64,000 nt of DNA from assembly GCF_051020765.1 (NCBI RefSeq), contig NW_027469113.1, positions 124,001 through 188,000 on the forward strand, in the 5' to 3' direction. Under the pieces are notes generated by a model that was given only the letters and a program-made list of their open reading frames with translations, had not been told where the DNA came from and ran no database searches. Position numbers and translations under genes: made by a program. This DNA is from Lasioglossum baleicum. Lineage: Eukaryota; Arthropoda; Insecta; Hymenoptera; Halictidae. Of this stretch, positions 9,091 to 19,900 are shown piece by piece (the stretch's first letter is position 1; each line of letters starts with the position of its first letter).

Positions 9091-10325
9091 TTTCCCGACC
9101 TCCTATTATTGTTAAAAGCGCGCTTACGGCACTCGTGAATATCGTGCCCGGGGACTTTGCAGTAGTTGCAAAATTTGTTAGGGCTTGAGGGGCGATCTGT
9201 GCGACAATCGCGGTACGTGTTTTGGTCGCGAGGATTATTTTCCCATCGCCGTTGCGGCGTCGGGGAGCGATAAGAGTCCCGGTTTGAGTTTCTTGAGGAC
9301 TGCTGAGACGAGTCCGGTCTGTTATCGCGGCGTTCTTGAGTTCGCTCTGGAATGTCACGAGCGGACTCGTACGTGGAACGCTGGCGATACGGCCGGTTAT
9401 CAGAGAAGCTGACTCGTTTTTCTTCGCGGATCAGTTCTCGTCGACGAGTCTGGTCTGACTCATACTGCCTGTAAGCAGAGATGGCTGCTTCGAAAACAGT
9501 GGCAGGATTTCGCGAAGGGCAATGAAGCACTTCGGCACGCAGCTGGGGAAGGAGACCTCGTAGAAAACAATCTACTACGAAGCGATCTAGTTCTTCGTAA
9601 TCAAGGCCAATATCTGTGGCATCTTGAATCGCGGTTCGAAGGTCTTTAACGCGATTGATGAAGTCTAAGATGTGCTCGTTTGGAGCTTGGAGTACACTCG
9701 CGAGATCGCCACGGTACTGGTCCACGAATTTGTATGGGCCCAGCACTGTACGTAACTTTTCGCATAGTGCAGAAATTGTGGATATGTGCTCGCCTTCTAT
9801 AGCGGCATAAGCACGATCGTGGAGTTTATTGCAGAGCAATTTCGTGAGGGCACGCTCTGCAGTGGCCGGTACGGTGTCACGCGCGCGTTTGCATGCACGT
9901 ATGAATTGTAGGACGGAAGACGAAGTTCCGTCGAATCTAGGGACAAGCTCGGCGGCTTGTTTTAGAGCGAAATTACCAGTAGGTTCATACTGTGGGATTT
10001 CGCGTGGCTCTGGCGGTGAAGGTTCCCGCATATTAGAGACGTTACTAGGGCCTGGTGTAGGCGTTTGTTGACGTAGGGTTTGACTCGTGATTTGGATGTT
10101 ATGAAGCTCTTTTCGTATTTCGTCGAGCATATTCTTTTGGTTTTGTGCGTCTTCTTCATATTTGAGACGCAATTTGGCAATAAAATCAGTTTCCTCTTTG
10201 AGATATTGCTCTCTACGGGCGAGGTCTTGTGCATAAAGGAGTAACTCTTCCTCGGTCATTGGGGGAAGGTCTGCGTTAGGATCTGCTTGGAGATCCCTTT
10301 GAGATCGCGTGATTGGGCGAGACAT
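8967..10325 (-). CDS. gag: Gag polyprotein, A1 (452 aa)
   Basis: It starts at an ATG about 90 bases downstream of the PBS. Residues about 20-90 are a heptad-rich coiled coil (EEELLLYAQDLARREQYL). Residues about 115-300 form the capsid-like core, with a conserved QYRGDLASV...NEHILDFINRVKDLR block. A basic, RS-like segment follows. A CCHC zinc knuckle (CNYCKVPGHDIHEC) starts near residue 386 and would bind genomic RNA. The frameshift heptamer lies 20-25 codons after the knuckle, so most ribosomes finish Gag and a minority continue into PR-RT-IN. It is nearly identical to A2 and A6 Gag, so one capsid could package all three RNAs. Confidence 0.95.
   Translation of the reverse strand: MSRPITRSQRDLQADPNADLPPMTEEELLLYAQDLARREQYLKEETDFIAKLRLKYEEDAQNQKNMLDEIRKELHNIQITSQTLRQQTPTPGPSNVSNMREPSPPEPREIPQYEPTGNFALKQAAELVPRFDGTSSSVLQFIRACKRARDTVPATAERALTKLLCNKLHDRAYAAIEGEHISTISALCEKLRTVLGPYKFVDQYRGDLASVLQAPNEHILDFINRVKDLRTAIQDATDIGLDYEELDRFVVDCFLRGLLPQLRAEVLHCPSRNPATVFEAAISAYRQYESDQTRRRELIREEKRVSFSDNRPYRQRSTYESARDIPERTQERRDNRPDSSQQSSRNSNRDSYRSPTPQRRWENNPRDQNTYRDCRTDRPSSPNKFCNYCKVPGHDIHECRKRAFNNNRRSGNESGLPTEANPRREAASSTQTTARTQTAIRTNDQSEDSSQQ
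9048..9096 (-). promoter_or_regulatory. -1 programmed frameshift signal, A1 gag/pol
   Basis: The slippery heptamer G GGA AAC lies in the gag frame at 9096-9090. After a 6-nt spacer comes a perfect 9-bp stem GGCCTCCCG / CGGGAGGCC (9083-9075 with 9056-9048) closing an 18-nt loop. The pol frame is -1 relative to gag. Heptamer, spacer and stem fit the retroviral -1 frameshift model. Confidence 0.88.
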
Positions 10326-10416
10326 TTTGAAAGATATGAATGGGATTTAGAAATGTGAATTTCGCACTGACACGCGTCGGGGCTTGTTAATGCAAATATC
10401 GGCGACCACTTCGATG

Positions 10417-10433
10417 TCCTACCGACTGCGCCA
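10417..10433 (-). promoter_or_regulatory. A1 primer binding site, tRNA-Ser type
   Basis: Four bases (aatt) after the 5' LTR the minus strand reads TGGCGCAGTCGGTAGGA. This is complementary to the 3' end of insect tRNA-Ser (ending CCGACTGCGCCA), with one difference in the distal part. Confidence 0.85.
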
Positions 10434-10437
10434 AATT

Positions 10438-12424
10438 TGTCACGTCCGTCACTGTGTTTTTGTTACAGGTACCAGGAGAGAGAAAAGAGAACAGTGACAG
10501 ACGGACGGTTGAGATATTATGATTAAAATGAGGAGTGGTCTTTCGTGCCGAGACAGCCGCGGGCTGTCATATGCACTAGGACAACCGATATTGCTATGGA
10601 TGCAGTCAAGAAAAGAACGTCCGACGCGGTTACAAGGAGTGTCCCGACAAGAATCGCGCGCGAGAGGATGCAACGAGAACGGTGAGTTTACAGGATTCAA
10701 CAATTATACAAGATATTATACGACTCACCGCAATGTTGTATTAACGCCTAATAATATTGTTGCAGCAGGAACTGGCGGTACTGACAGTAGGTGTCGTACA
10801 TCGGATCTTCTATACAGATGTCCTCGAGGTGGGGAAGATCTGGCAGAGTTGCTGCTGCTCGGTTCGGGACGACGTTAGTGGCCTTGGATGCTGGCCGCAA
10901 GACGACACGTTGATGAGCTGGCAGAGGAACGTCACGGATGATTCGGCAACGGACCCTGGGAACGATGATCGTGTCTCGGCTGTCGTCGTCGTCGGCTATG
11001 TCGATCACCTCTGGACAATCGACCGGATGTAGAACTGGCGTCGGAGCTCGCGAGAGGTCCGCGTGGTTGACCTCTTTAGGAGGGTTGCAAGGGCAACCGT
11101 ATACAGAAACGTAATCGGACGCGTCACACGGAATGTGCTCGGTGGTTCCCAGAAGTTCTGTCCACTCGGTAGTGGCAATGATTTGATCGAGCACCGCTTT
11201 ATTTCTCAACGCGCGTCTCAATTTAGCAAGTTGATACTTGCGTCCCGCTCGACGTGGGCGTCGCATGGGTAAGGAATAGTAATGATGGAATAATAATAAT
11301 ATAATGAACTTCCACTTGTTATTAACCTTTTAGGTAGTTAACTCGCTTCACGTCTATAATGGCGGCTCAGCGTTTCCACTGCGCACTTTAGACCAATTCT
11401 AGACGTGGCACGAGAACTTCTCTATGACTCGCTTCAAATTCCTTATTGGCGGCTCAGCGTTTCCACTGCGCACTTTAGACCAAGTCCGGATATGTCACGA
11501 GTTTAATATATTCGATGCAAGAACTGAATTGGAAGATGGTGTTGAACTAACACAAGAATAACAAGATCGAAGCACTGGTATAACAACGATATATTAAATA
11601 AGAACTGGTAAGTACACTGGTATACAATATGTAAGTAGTATCATAATAGGAGTAGTAATTGGATTAATGAATAATGGATATAGTAATATGTTATAGGAAT
11701 AATGTATGAGAATTAGGACTTGAGTTGAGTTGAGTTAGAGTTGGAATTGGAATTGGAATTAGGAGTGAAGGATCGACACACTTCACTATCGCGGAGCTAG
11801 ACTGAACACGTCTGCTCTTGAAGTCGGAAGAAGCCGGACTGGCACGTCCGTGCGAGTCGCTCGCTTGGAGCGAACCGTTCGAGTCGCTGGCTGAAGGCGG
11901 ACTGCTCGAGTCGCGAGATGGAGGCGGACTGATGCAAGCGCCTGCTCTGCCTTGCCTCCTTCGTTCGGAGTGGGGATAGCTGACGCTGCAGTCTCTTTGT
12001 TCTTCAGTCGTCGGAGTGGGAGAACCGCTGACGCAGCAGCGTCTTCGCTCCCGGGGACTGCACGTGCATTTCTGCTGACGCTGCAGTCTCGTGGCTGTCC
12101 TATTGCCCTCTACGAGCGTGGGACTGCTGATGCAGCAGTCTTTGGACTTCTCGACGTTTCTAGAAGCTTCTAGATGCTTCCAGAGTGATGCAATACTTTA
12201 TTGCATTATGTGTCGTGGTGATGGGTTGAAACTGAGGTAAGGTGTTGATCAAGGTGAAGTTATGGTGATGGGTAGAGACGGAGATAAGGATTAGAACAAT
12301 AGAATAATGAGATCTTAATATTATGCTCTTATGTCTAGGGGACGGTGTATGGATCTTATGTAGATCAGACCTTGTATACATAGTGTGTGTACAAGGCCAA
12401 CGTCGTACATCGGACGACGTAACA
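10438..12424 (-). repeat. A1 5' LTR (1987 bp)
   Basis: Same length and sequence as the 3' LTR on reading. It carries the second copy of the 172-aa ORF and the heat-shock-element array at 12147-12181. Confidence 0.95.
10748..11266 (-). CDS. LTR-encoded 172-aa accessory protein, copy in A1 5' LTR
   Basis: Identical at protein level to the copy at 2275-2793. From the 5' LTR it would sit in the transcribed leader upstream of the PBS and gag if transcription starts before it. In that case it would be the first ORF of the genomic RNA. Confidence 0.62.
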   Translation of the reverse strand: MRRPRRAGRKYQLAKLRRALRNKAVLDQIIATTEWTELLGTTEHIPCDASDYVSVYGCPCNPPKEVNHADLSRAPTPVLHPVDCPEVIDIADDDDSRDTIIVPRVRCRIIRDVPLPAHQRVVLRPASKATNVVPNRAAATLPDLPHLEDICIEDPMYDTYCQYRQFLLQQYY

Positions 12425-14897
12425 CCGGAATAACCGACGAAATTGTTCCGACGCTAGGTTCCACGCAATTAACAATCGCCAATACGCCCGTCGAATTTCA
12501 AATCGTCCCAGACGATTTCGGTGTTCCTTCCGACGGCGTCCTTGGATCAGCCTTCCTAACGAGAGGAGCGCTGATCTCATATAAAAACATGAGCGTCAAG
12601 TGGCAAGGGAAAGAATTTCCATTCATTCCACGCGGAAGCGAACAGTTAGAATTCCAATCTTCGACCTGCAAGCCAGAGTCTCTCATTGATTCTAGAAGCG
12701 AGAATTGGCGTAGAGAAATGCACGCGCCGAGAATGGAGATTCCCGTCGCCAGCATGTATACCGAACACAAAATCGCCGCGAGCAACGTCGATCGAGAATC
12801 GAGAAGAGAGGGCCCTTTTCCCACGAGTAATATAAATTCTGACGCTCGCGTACATTTCAATCCTCACACGAGCCACAAGAGAGCGAGCTCTCCCCGTGTT
12901 TCGAATCCACCGAGAGGTCCCTGTAATCCAGATATACGAATGCCTCATCAAGGGACAGATTCTCGCGAAATTCAAACGGATTCAGGGTCTTTAGATCTCC
13001 GTTGCGACGAAATCACGAATGTACGTAGCATCGATTGCCGTGACGAAGATATAGATTTCTCTCCTATGAGTCCAGGACCGAGGTCCAACAGGAGGCCCCA
13101 GCAAATAAATTTCATTGCGAAGGAAAGTATACGTTCACTCAAATCACGGGCTAGCAGTCGAGACGAGGATTTCAGGAAGTTCCTGAGGGAATCGCGTCCC
13201 TCTACCGATTTTCACGAAGAAATCGCGGGCATAGCAAGCATCGACCCTCGCCGCGTCATAAATCTTCCCCTTTTCAGACCGCTCAGGTATAAAGGTATCG
13301 GAGCCCCTCGCCTTCTCGACGACCGAGCGAACGAAATAATCGATACAGTTGCAATTTCGTGTTTCAAGCGAGTTAGGCCGCGAGCGAAATTCAAAGTAAT
13401 TATTCTTCGACCGATAGAATTAAGAAGCGATATTGCGGCGGAGACACGCGAGTCTCAAGCGTACTTATCTCAAGCGATAAGACAGGATATAGCGAGCCGC
13501 AATTCGATAAGTCGGGAACGAAAATTGTCCGAGGCGAGATTAAATGTATTCCCCCTCTCCCGCATGCGAAACCTGGCCGATAACGCGGTCGAGAAGGATT
13601 CACACAAGCTCCAGCAGCTTCAGTCTTTATCCACCACCGGTACAATGAAGATCGCGAATCTACTTATCGTCGCGCTGCTGCACACCTCGTCAGCATTGGT
13701 CGGTTACGATTGTGGCGGTAGCACTTTAAACATTACGTCGTTTTCTACCGTCGATAAGCCGAAATGCGACTATACCAATGATCGCCCTACGAATCAAGAT
13801 GTTCAAATCCAGCTCTTACAAATGGTGGAGTACGACGACACGATGGTACAACAGTGCAAGATAGAAATTGATCGAACAATTTATCACTGCGGCATGCATT
13901 CTCATACGTCGGTCGTAAGTAATGGTAGACAGCAATACATCTTGAACGCGCCCAGAGAAATCTGCCGTACAATGCATGAGTCCGGTACGCTGTTCTTGCC
14001 CTTGTCAACGCAGATCACAGGTATTCTCGTAAACTCAACGACGTCCAGAAGCGTTACCTTGGCCGGCTCAATCCAACAAGATGGCACCTGTGGAGGAACC
14101 ACGTACAGCGACCCATTCGGCACTTGGGATAACGCCATTGTCCAAGCGGTCGTGAAAATCACATTGAAGGAAAGACTAGCAACAGTCAAACTTGCAAAAA
14201 ATGAAATATTCTTACCTTCAGGCCAGCGCTGCAAGCTCAGTAGAGAATATTGCATGGACTCAGAGGATGGCCACTCGTATTGGACGTCTATTCCGACTTC
14301 CCAGTGTAGATTCAACGAGTTTGAAATCCTGTACGAGGGGAAAAGCGTGAAGACGACGACTAAAAACGGATCTACACCAATTTACACGGTGACGTCGGGT
14401 GACACCGCATTCGCCCTCACTAGCACGGGCCGTACCAGCGTTTGTGGCTACACGCTGAGCAAAACCGAACACCCCAAGCTCCTCATCATTGAAACAACGA
14501 AAGAAGGCAAATTCAAGACGGAGAAAAGGACCCGCTTGAACAATATAGATATGTTTGCCTACATTAACACAAAATTCGTCTATGTTGAGAAGCATATTAG
14601 AAGCCAATTAACAGACATGTACAGGGACGTAATGCGCCAGAAGTGTAAGCTGGAAAAGCAAGTCCTTCGCAACGCGATCGCATTAATAAATATTTCACCT
14701 GCAGAAGTAGCGATGACGATCGTCAAGGAACCAGGCTACATGGCTGTTCAGTCTGGCGAAGTGATCCACATCATAAAGTGCATACCAGTCCAAGTTACTC
14801 TCAGGAAGACGGTTGATTGTTATGACGAGCTCCCCGTTCTTCTGAGAAATCAGTCACTGTTCATCACTCCTCGCCATAGAATTCTCACGAAAGTGGG
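12425..14897 (+). pseudogene. env: B1 PR-Env ORF, first fragment (interrupted by A2)
   Basis: It begins inside the protease domain just after the DTG region, displaced by C1/A1. A long low-complexity spacer follows, then a Met at 13645 with a signal peptide (MKIANLLIVALLHTSSA) leading to GYDCGG. The Env ectodomain includes a conserved TTYSDPFGTW block. The reading frame runs into A2 at VG; the remaining third of Env is at 24317-25029. The open frame itself continues a few dozen codons into A2 LTR sequence, which is not Env. Confidence 0.9.
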
Positions 14898-16855
14898 TGT
14901 CACGTCCGTCACTGTGTTTTTGTTACAGGTACCAGGAGAGAGAAAAGAGAACAGTGACAGACGGACGGTTGAGATATGAAGATTAAAATGAGGAGTGGTC
15001 TTTCGTGCCGAGACAGCCGCGGGCTGTCATATGCACTAGGACAACCGATATTGCTATGGATGCAGTCAAGAAGAGAACGTCCGACGCGGTTACAAGAAGT
15101 GTCCGACAAGAATCACGCGCGAGATGATGCAACGAAAACGGTGAGTTTACAGGATTCAGCAATTATACAAGATATTATACGACTCACCGCAATGCTGTAT
15201 TAACGCCTAATAATATTGTTGCAGCAGGAACTGGCGGTACTGACAGTAGGTGTCGTACATCGGATCTTCTATACAGATGTCCTCGAGGTGGGGAAGATCT
15301 GGCAGAGTTGCTGCTGCTCGGTTCGGGACGACATTAGTGGCCTTGGATGCTGGCCGCAAGACGACACGTTGATGAGCTGGCAGAGGAACGTCACGGATGA
15401 TTCGGCAACGGACCCTGGGAACGATGATCGTGTCTCGGCTGTCGTTGTCGTCGGCTATGTCGATCACCTCTGGACAATCGACCGGATGTAGAACTGGCGT
15501 CGGAGCTCGCGAGAGGTCCGCGTGGTTGACCTCTTTAGGAGGGTTGCAAGGGCAACCGTATACAGAAACGTAATCGGACGCGTCACACGGAATGTGCTCG
15601 GTGGTTCCCAGAAGTTCTGTCCACTCGGTAGTGGCAATGATTTGATCGAGCACCGCTTTATTTCTCAACGCGCGTCTCAATTTAGCAAGTTGATACTTGC
15701 GTCCCGCTCGACGTGGGCGTCGCATGGGTAAGGAATAGTAATGATGGAATATTAATAATATATAATGAAATGAACTTCCACTTGTTATTAACCTTTTTGG
15801 TAGTTAACTCGCTTCACGTCTATAGTGGCGGCTCAGCGTTTCCACTGCGCACTTTAGACCAATTCTAGACGTGGCACGAGAACTTCTCTATGACTCGCTT
15901 CAAATTCCTTATTGGCGGCTCAGCGTTTCCACTGCGCACTTTAGACCAAGTCCGGATATGTCACGAGTTTAATATATTCGATGCAAGAACTGAATTGGAA
16001 GATGGTGTTGAACTAACACAAGAATAACAAGATCGAAGCACTGGTATAACAACGATATATTAAATAAGAACTGGTAAGTACACTGGTATACAATATGTAA
16101 GTAGTATTATAATTGGAGTAGTAATTGGATTAATGAATAATGGATATAGTAATATGTTGTAGGATTAATGTATGAGAATTAGGACTTGAGTTGAGTTGAG
16201 TTAGAGTTGGAATTGGAATTGGAATTAGGAGTGAAGGATCGACACACTTCACTTTCGCGGAGCTAGACTGAACACGTCTGCTCTTGAAGTCGGAAGAAGC
16301 CGGACTGGCGGCTGAGGCCAGGTAGGCACGTCTGTGCGAGTCGCTGGCTGAAGGCGGACTGATGCAAGCGCCTGCTCTGCCTTGCCTCCTTCGTTCGGAG
16401 TGGGGATAGCTGACGCTGCAGTCTCTTTGTTCTTCAGTCGTCGGAGTGGGAGAACCGCTGACGCAGCAGCGTCTTCGCTCCCGGGGACTGCACGTGCATT
16501 TCTGCTGACGCTGCAGTCTCGTGGCTGTCCTATTGCCCTCTACGAGCGTGGGACTGCTGATGCAGCAGTCTTTGGACTTCTCGACGTTTCTAGAAGCTTC
16601 TAGATGCTTCCAGAGTGATGCAATACTTTATTGCATTATGTGTCGTGGTGATGGGTTGAAACTGAGGTAAGGTGTTGATCAAGGTGAAGTTATGGTGATG
16701 GGTAGAGACGGAGATAGGGATTAGAACAATAGAATATATGAGATCTTAATATTATGTTCTTATGTCTAGGGGACGGTGTATGGATCTTATGCAGATCAGA
16801 CCTTGTATACATAGTGTGTGTACAAGGCCAACGTCGTACATCGGACGACGTAACA
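14898..16855 (-). repeat. A2 3' LTR (1958 bp)
   Basis: Same organisation as the A1 LTR with small indels. HSE array at 16577-16611. Confidence 0.95.
15207..15725 (-). CDS. LTR-encoded 172-aa accessory protein, A2 3' LTR
   Basis: Intact. One substitution (D to N in the acidic patch) relative to the A1 copies. Confidence 0.62.
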   Translation of the reverse strand: MRRPRRAGRKYQLAKLRRALRNKAVLDQIIATTEWTELLGTTEHIPCDASDYVSVYGCPCNPPKEVNHADLSRAPTPVLHPVDCPEVIDIADDNDSRDTIIVPRVRCRIIRDVPLPAHQRVVLRPASKATNVVPNRAAATLPDLPHLEDICIEDPMYDTYCQYRQFLLQQYY

Positions 16856-16921
16856 CCTCCCAACGCGGAAAAGAAATTTCTTACAAGGAAGAAATTTCTC
16901 GCTCAACACTCGATTACAGAC

Positions 16922-19900
16922 TCATTCATGCGACGCATCGTCCGGAGGTACTCCGCGCAGGGAGCACAGTTCTCGGCGAGTATTTTCTATATTTGGACGA
17001 AACACTGGTCGCACTGAAATGTTGTCGGTGTCGGCACGTGGGGCTGGGGCTGGTTTTGTAATGTCCGACAAGTCGTATTCGCAATGTTCATTTTTCGACT
17101 GTCTTTTCTCGGGGTTTAGGGTGGGTGGGGAATCACTTTGTTCACTAACACTTTCACTTGCACTTTTCCTGTATCTTGCTGTATACGTGTAAGTATTGTC
17201 CTTTTGCTTCAGGAAGATGAAGAATCTTGTGAGGGAGCTCCATACGGCGACTGCTAGATGCAAACTCCATCCGTAAAGTGAGTGCAATGCAATACCATTG
17301 ATTATGGTACTTATGATAGTCTTTATTGTTCGGATTGCTATATATATTCCTAGCACTCCGGCACTGATTGAACCAAATGTGGTGAATCCTGACCACAGTT
17401 TTTGTGCTGTTGACTCCGCTATCTGTTGCAGGGAGTTTTCGTCAAGCAGGTTGAACATATTAACGTTCCCTGTTGCGTAATCTCTGCCGGATGCTCCTTG
17501 GGCGATAGAATTTATTACGGCCACTCTTTCTACTGGAAACATGATGTGGTCCTGTAGTTTGTTGAGATCCTCTTGGGAATAGATTCCGCCTGTTGCGATA
17601 TTTGTTGGATCTACGTACTTCCACGTGGGTTTGATGAGCGGTTGTAATGTTGCTGGGGCAACGGTCTCTGTGAGTGACGGCGTTAAACGATACCAAATTC
17701 CGTTTATTTTGTAGAGAGGCGGCAGGAGTTCATTGCATGGCTTTTCTGTACCTGTGGCAACTATAATATGATCTCCTGGTTTTAAGAACTTGGAAGAATT
17801 CTGGTAAGTGATCGGAAGTTCATCGAAACACTTATCCGTTTTCCGAACTTGTACGGTTACTGGAATGCACTTTATAATATGCACCACTTCTCCAGCTGGA
17901 ACTGCGACGAATCCTGGTTCTCGCATAATGGCAGCTGCTATTTCTTCAGGTGATGAGTGTAACATTGTTAGTGCGTTTTGAAGGACCTGTTTCTCCAGTT
18001 CGCACTTTTGCCGGATGACATCCTGGTACAACTGGGTAAGTTGACTTTTCAGATGTTTTTCTACGTAGATGAACTTACTATTCACGTAGGTGAATATGTC
18101 CAGATTGTTTACTATGGTGTGAGTGCGTTCCTTGAATTTACCGGACAAACTTGTATCCAGAATAAAGAGCTTGGGGTGCTCCGTGCGAATAATAATATAA
18201 CCGCAAATTGATGTACGACCAGATTCTGTCAACGCGAATGTGGTGTCTTCAGATTCCACCATATATAATGTAGGTGAGAACTTTGTCTTTGTAGAAACTC
18301 TGGTAGCTAGTCCTTCGTAGAGAACGTCGTAGCTATTGAACTTGCAGTAATCATTGGGAACGACGTCCCAGAATGTATGTCCATCTTGCGTATCAAGGCA
18401 GCTTCCTTTTGTGAAGGTGCATATTTGTCCTGACTGTAGATGGATCTGACCTGTAGAGAGTTTCACTGTTGCTGTGTAGTCCCTCAGGGTTATTCGAACA
18501 ATGGCCTGTACAACGACACTGGTCCAAGTGCCGAATGGGTCGTTGTACGTTGTTCCCGCGCATTGCCCGTTGTTTTGAAGTTCTCCCGCCAATGTGAGGC
18601 TGCGGGATGTAGTAGAATTGGGTTGGACTCCCGTGACCTGGGCGGTCGGAGTGATGAGGATTGTTCCGGTTTTCTGCAACTCGGAACAGGTTTCACTGGT
18701 GGTTGCCAGTAAATATTCCTGTCGTCCGTTCGTGACGATGGAAACATGTGAGTGCATGCCACAATAGAATATCGTGCGGTCGATTTCTATGTGGCACTGG
18801 ATTACTCTCGTCTGAGTAAACTCTGCTAGTTGTAGCAATTGGATTTTTACTGAGTCCTCCGTGGGCTTGATTTCTTCAGACTCGCAATCAGGAATATCGA
18901 TGATGGAGAACGTTGTCGTGTTCAGTGTAGATCCTCCACAATCGTATCCGATGAGGGTGTACACTCGCGTGGCTATAGAGAGTAAGATGGCAACTTGGAT
19001 CGATTGCATGATTACAGTTTCGTGTGTGTCTAAGGACTGACGGTCTTCTGAGGCGATTGCTGCTTCGGAGGAGCGGTGTTGCGATGTGATATGCTGATCT
19101 TCCAGTGGTGGAAGGAGGTTTTGCTGACCTGAGGTTTCGTATTTCGCTCGTTTAATCTGGTAGGGGTATCCGTTATCGCGAGGGTACTCGGATTTATATT
19201 TCTTTCTTGCTGACGCGTATTTCGCTGTAGCGCAGAGATTAATTTTATCGTATTCGTTTCGCTTCGCATGGCAACGTGCAGATGGAAGTTGAAAGGAATC
19301 GAGTTTCTGTGGATCATCAAAGATATGATTTCGAAGTAAGTTATGAAGTTCTTTTACTTTGGAGGCTTTGATATCCTTCTCTGGTTTAGAACTGTCACTG
19401 GATTTATTGTGCAATATAGAACAGACCTGCTTACATATGGGTCTTGAAGATCTTTGATTGTCGTAGGAATGGAGTTGGTCTTGGAATTGATCGGGCTGGT
19501 TACCGGAGTTAGAATAAGGATCGGGCTGGTTACCGGAGTTAGAATAAGAATCGGGCTGGTTACCGGAGTTAGTATGAGAATCGGGCTGGTTACCGGAGTT
19601 AGTATAAGAATCGGGCTGGTTACCGGAGTTAGTAATGTCGGGATGGTTACCGAATGCGTCGGGATGATACCCGGAATTAGAAAGGTCGGGATGGTTACCG
19701 AATGCGTCGGGATAGTACCCGGAATTAGTAAGGTCGGGATGGTTACCGAATGCGTCGGGATGGTTCCCGGAATTAGTAAGGTCGGGATGGTTACCGAATG
19801 CGTCGGGATGGTTCCCGGAATTAGTAAGGTCGGGATGGTTACCGAATGCGTCGGGATGGTTCCCGGAATTAGAAAGGTCGGGATGGTTACCGAATACGTC

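Larger units (their letters stand above)
1965..12424 (-). mobile_element. A1: full-length autonomous-type Ty3/gypsy element (gag, PR-RT-RH-IN), no env
   Basis: The two LTRs are both 1987 bp and I saw no difference on reading. A 4-bp duplication ccgg flanks the element (1961-1964 and 12425-12428). Order on the minus strand: 5' LTR, PBS, gag, -1 frameshift, PR-RT-RNaseH-IN, PPT, 3' LTR. Every catalytic motif expected of an active element is intact. No env is present between integrase and the 3' LTR. It is the only element here encoding RT and integrase, so it is the best local candidate to mobilise A2, A6 and A8. Confidence 0.95.

Noticed and set aside
12385..14979. 864-aa frame taken as one gene
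   Set aside because: Its ends are chimeric: the first codons lie in the A1 LTR and the last in the A2 LTR. Only 12425-14897 is B1.
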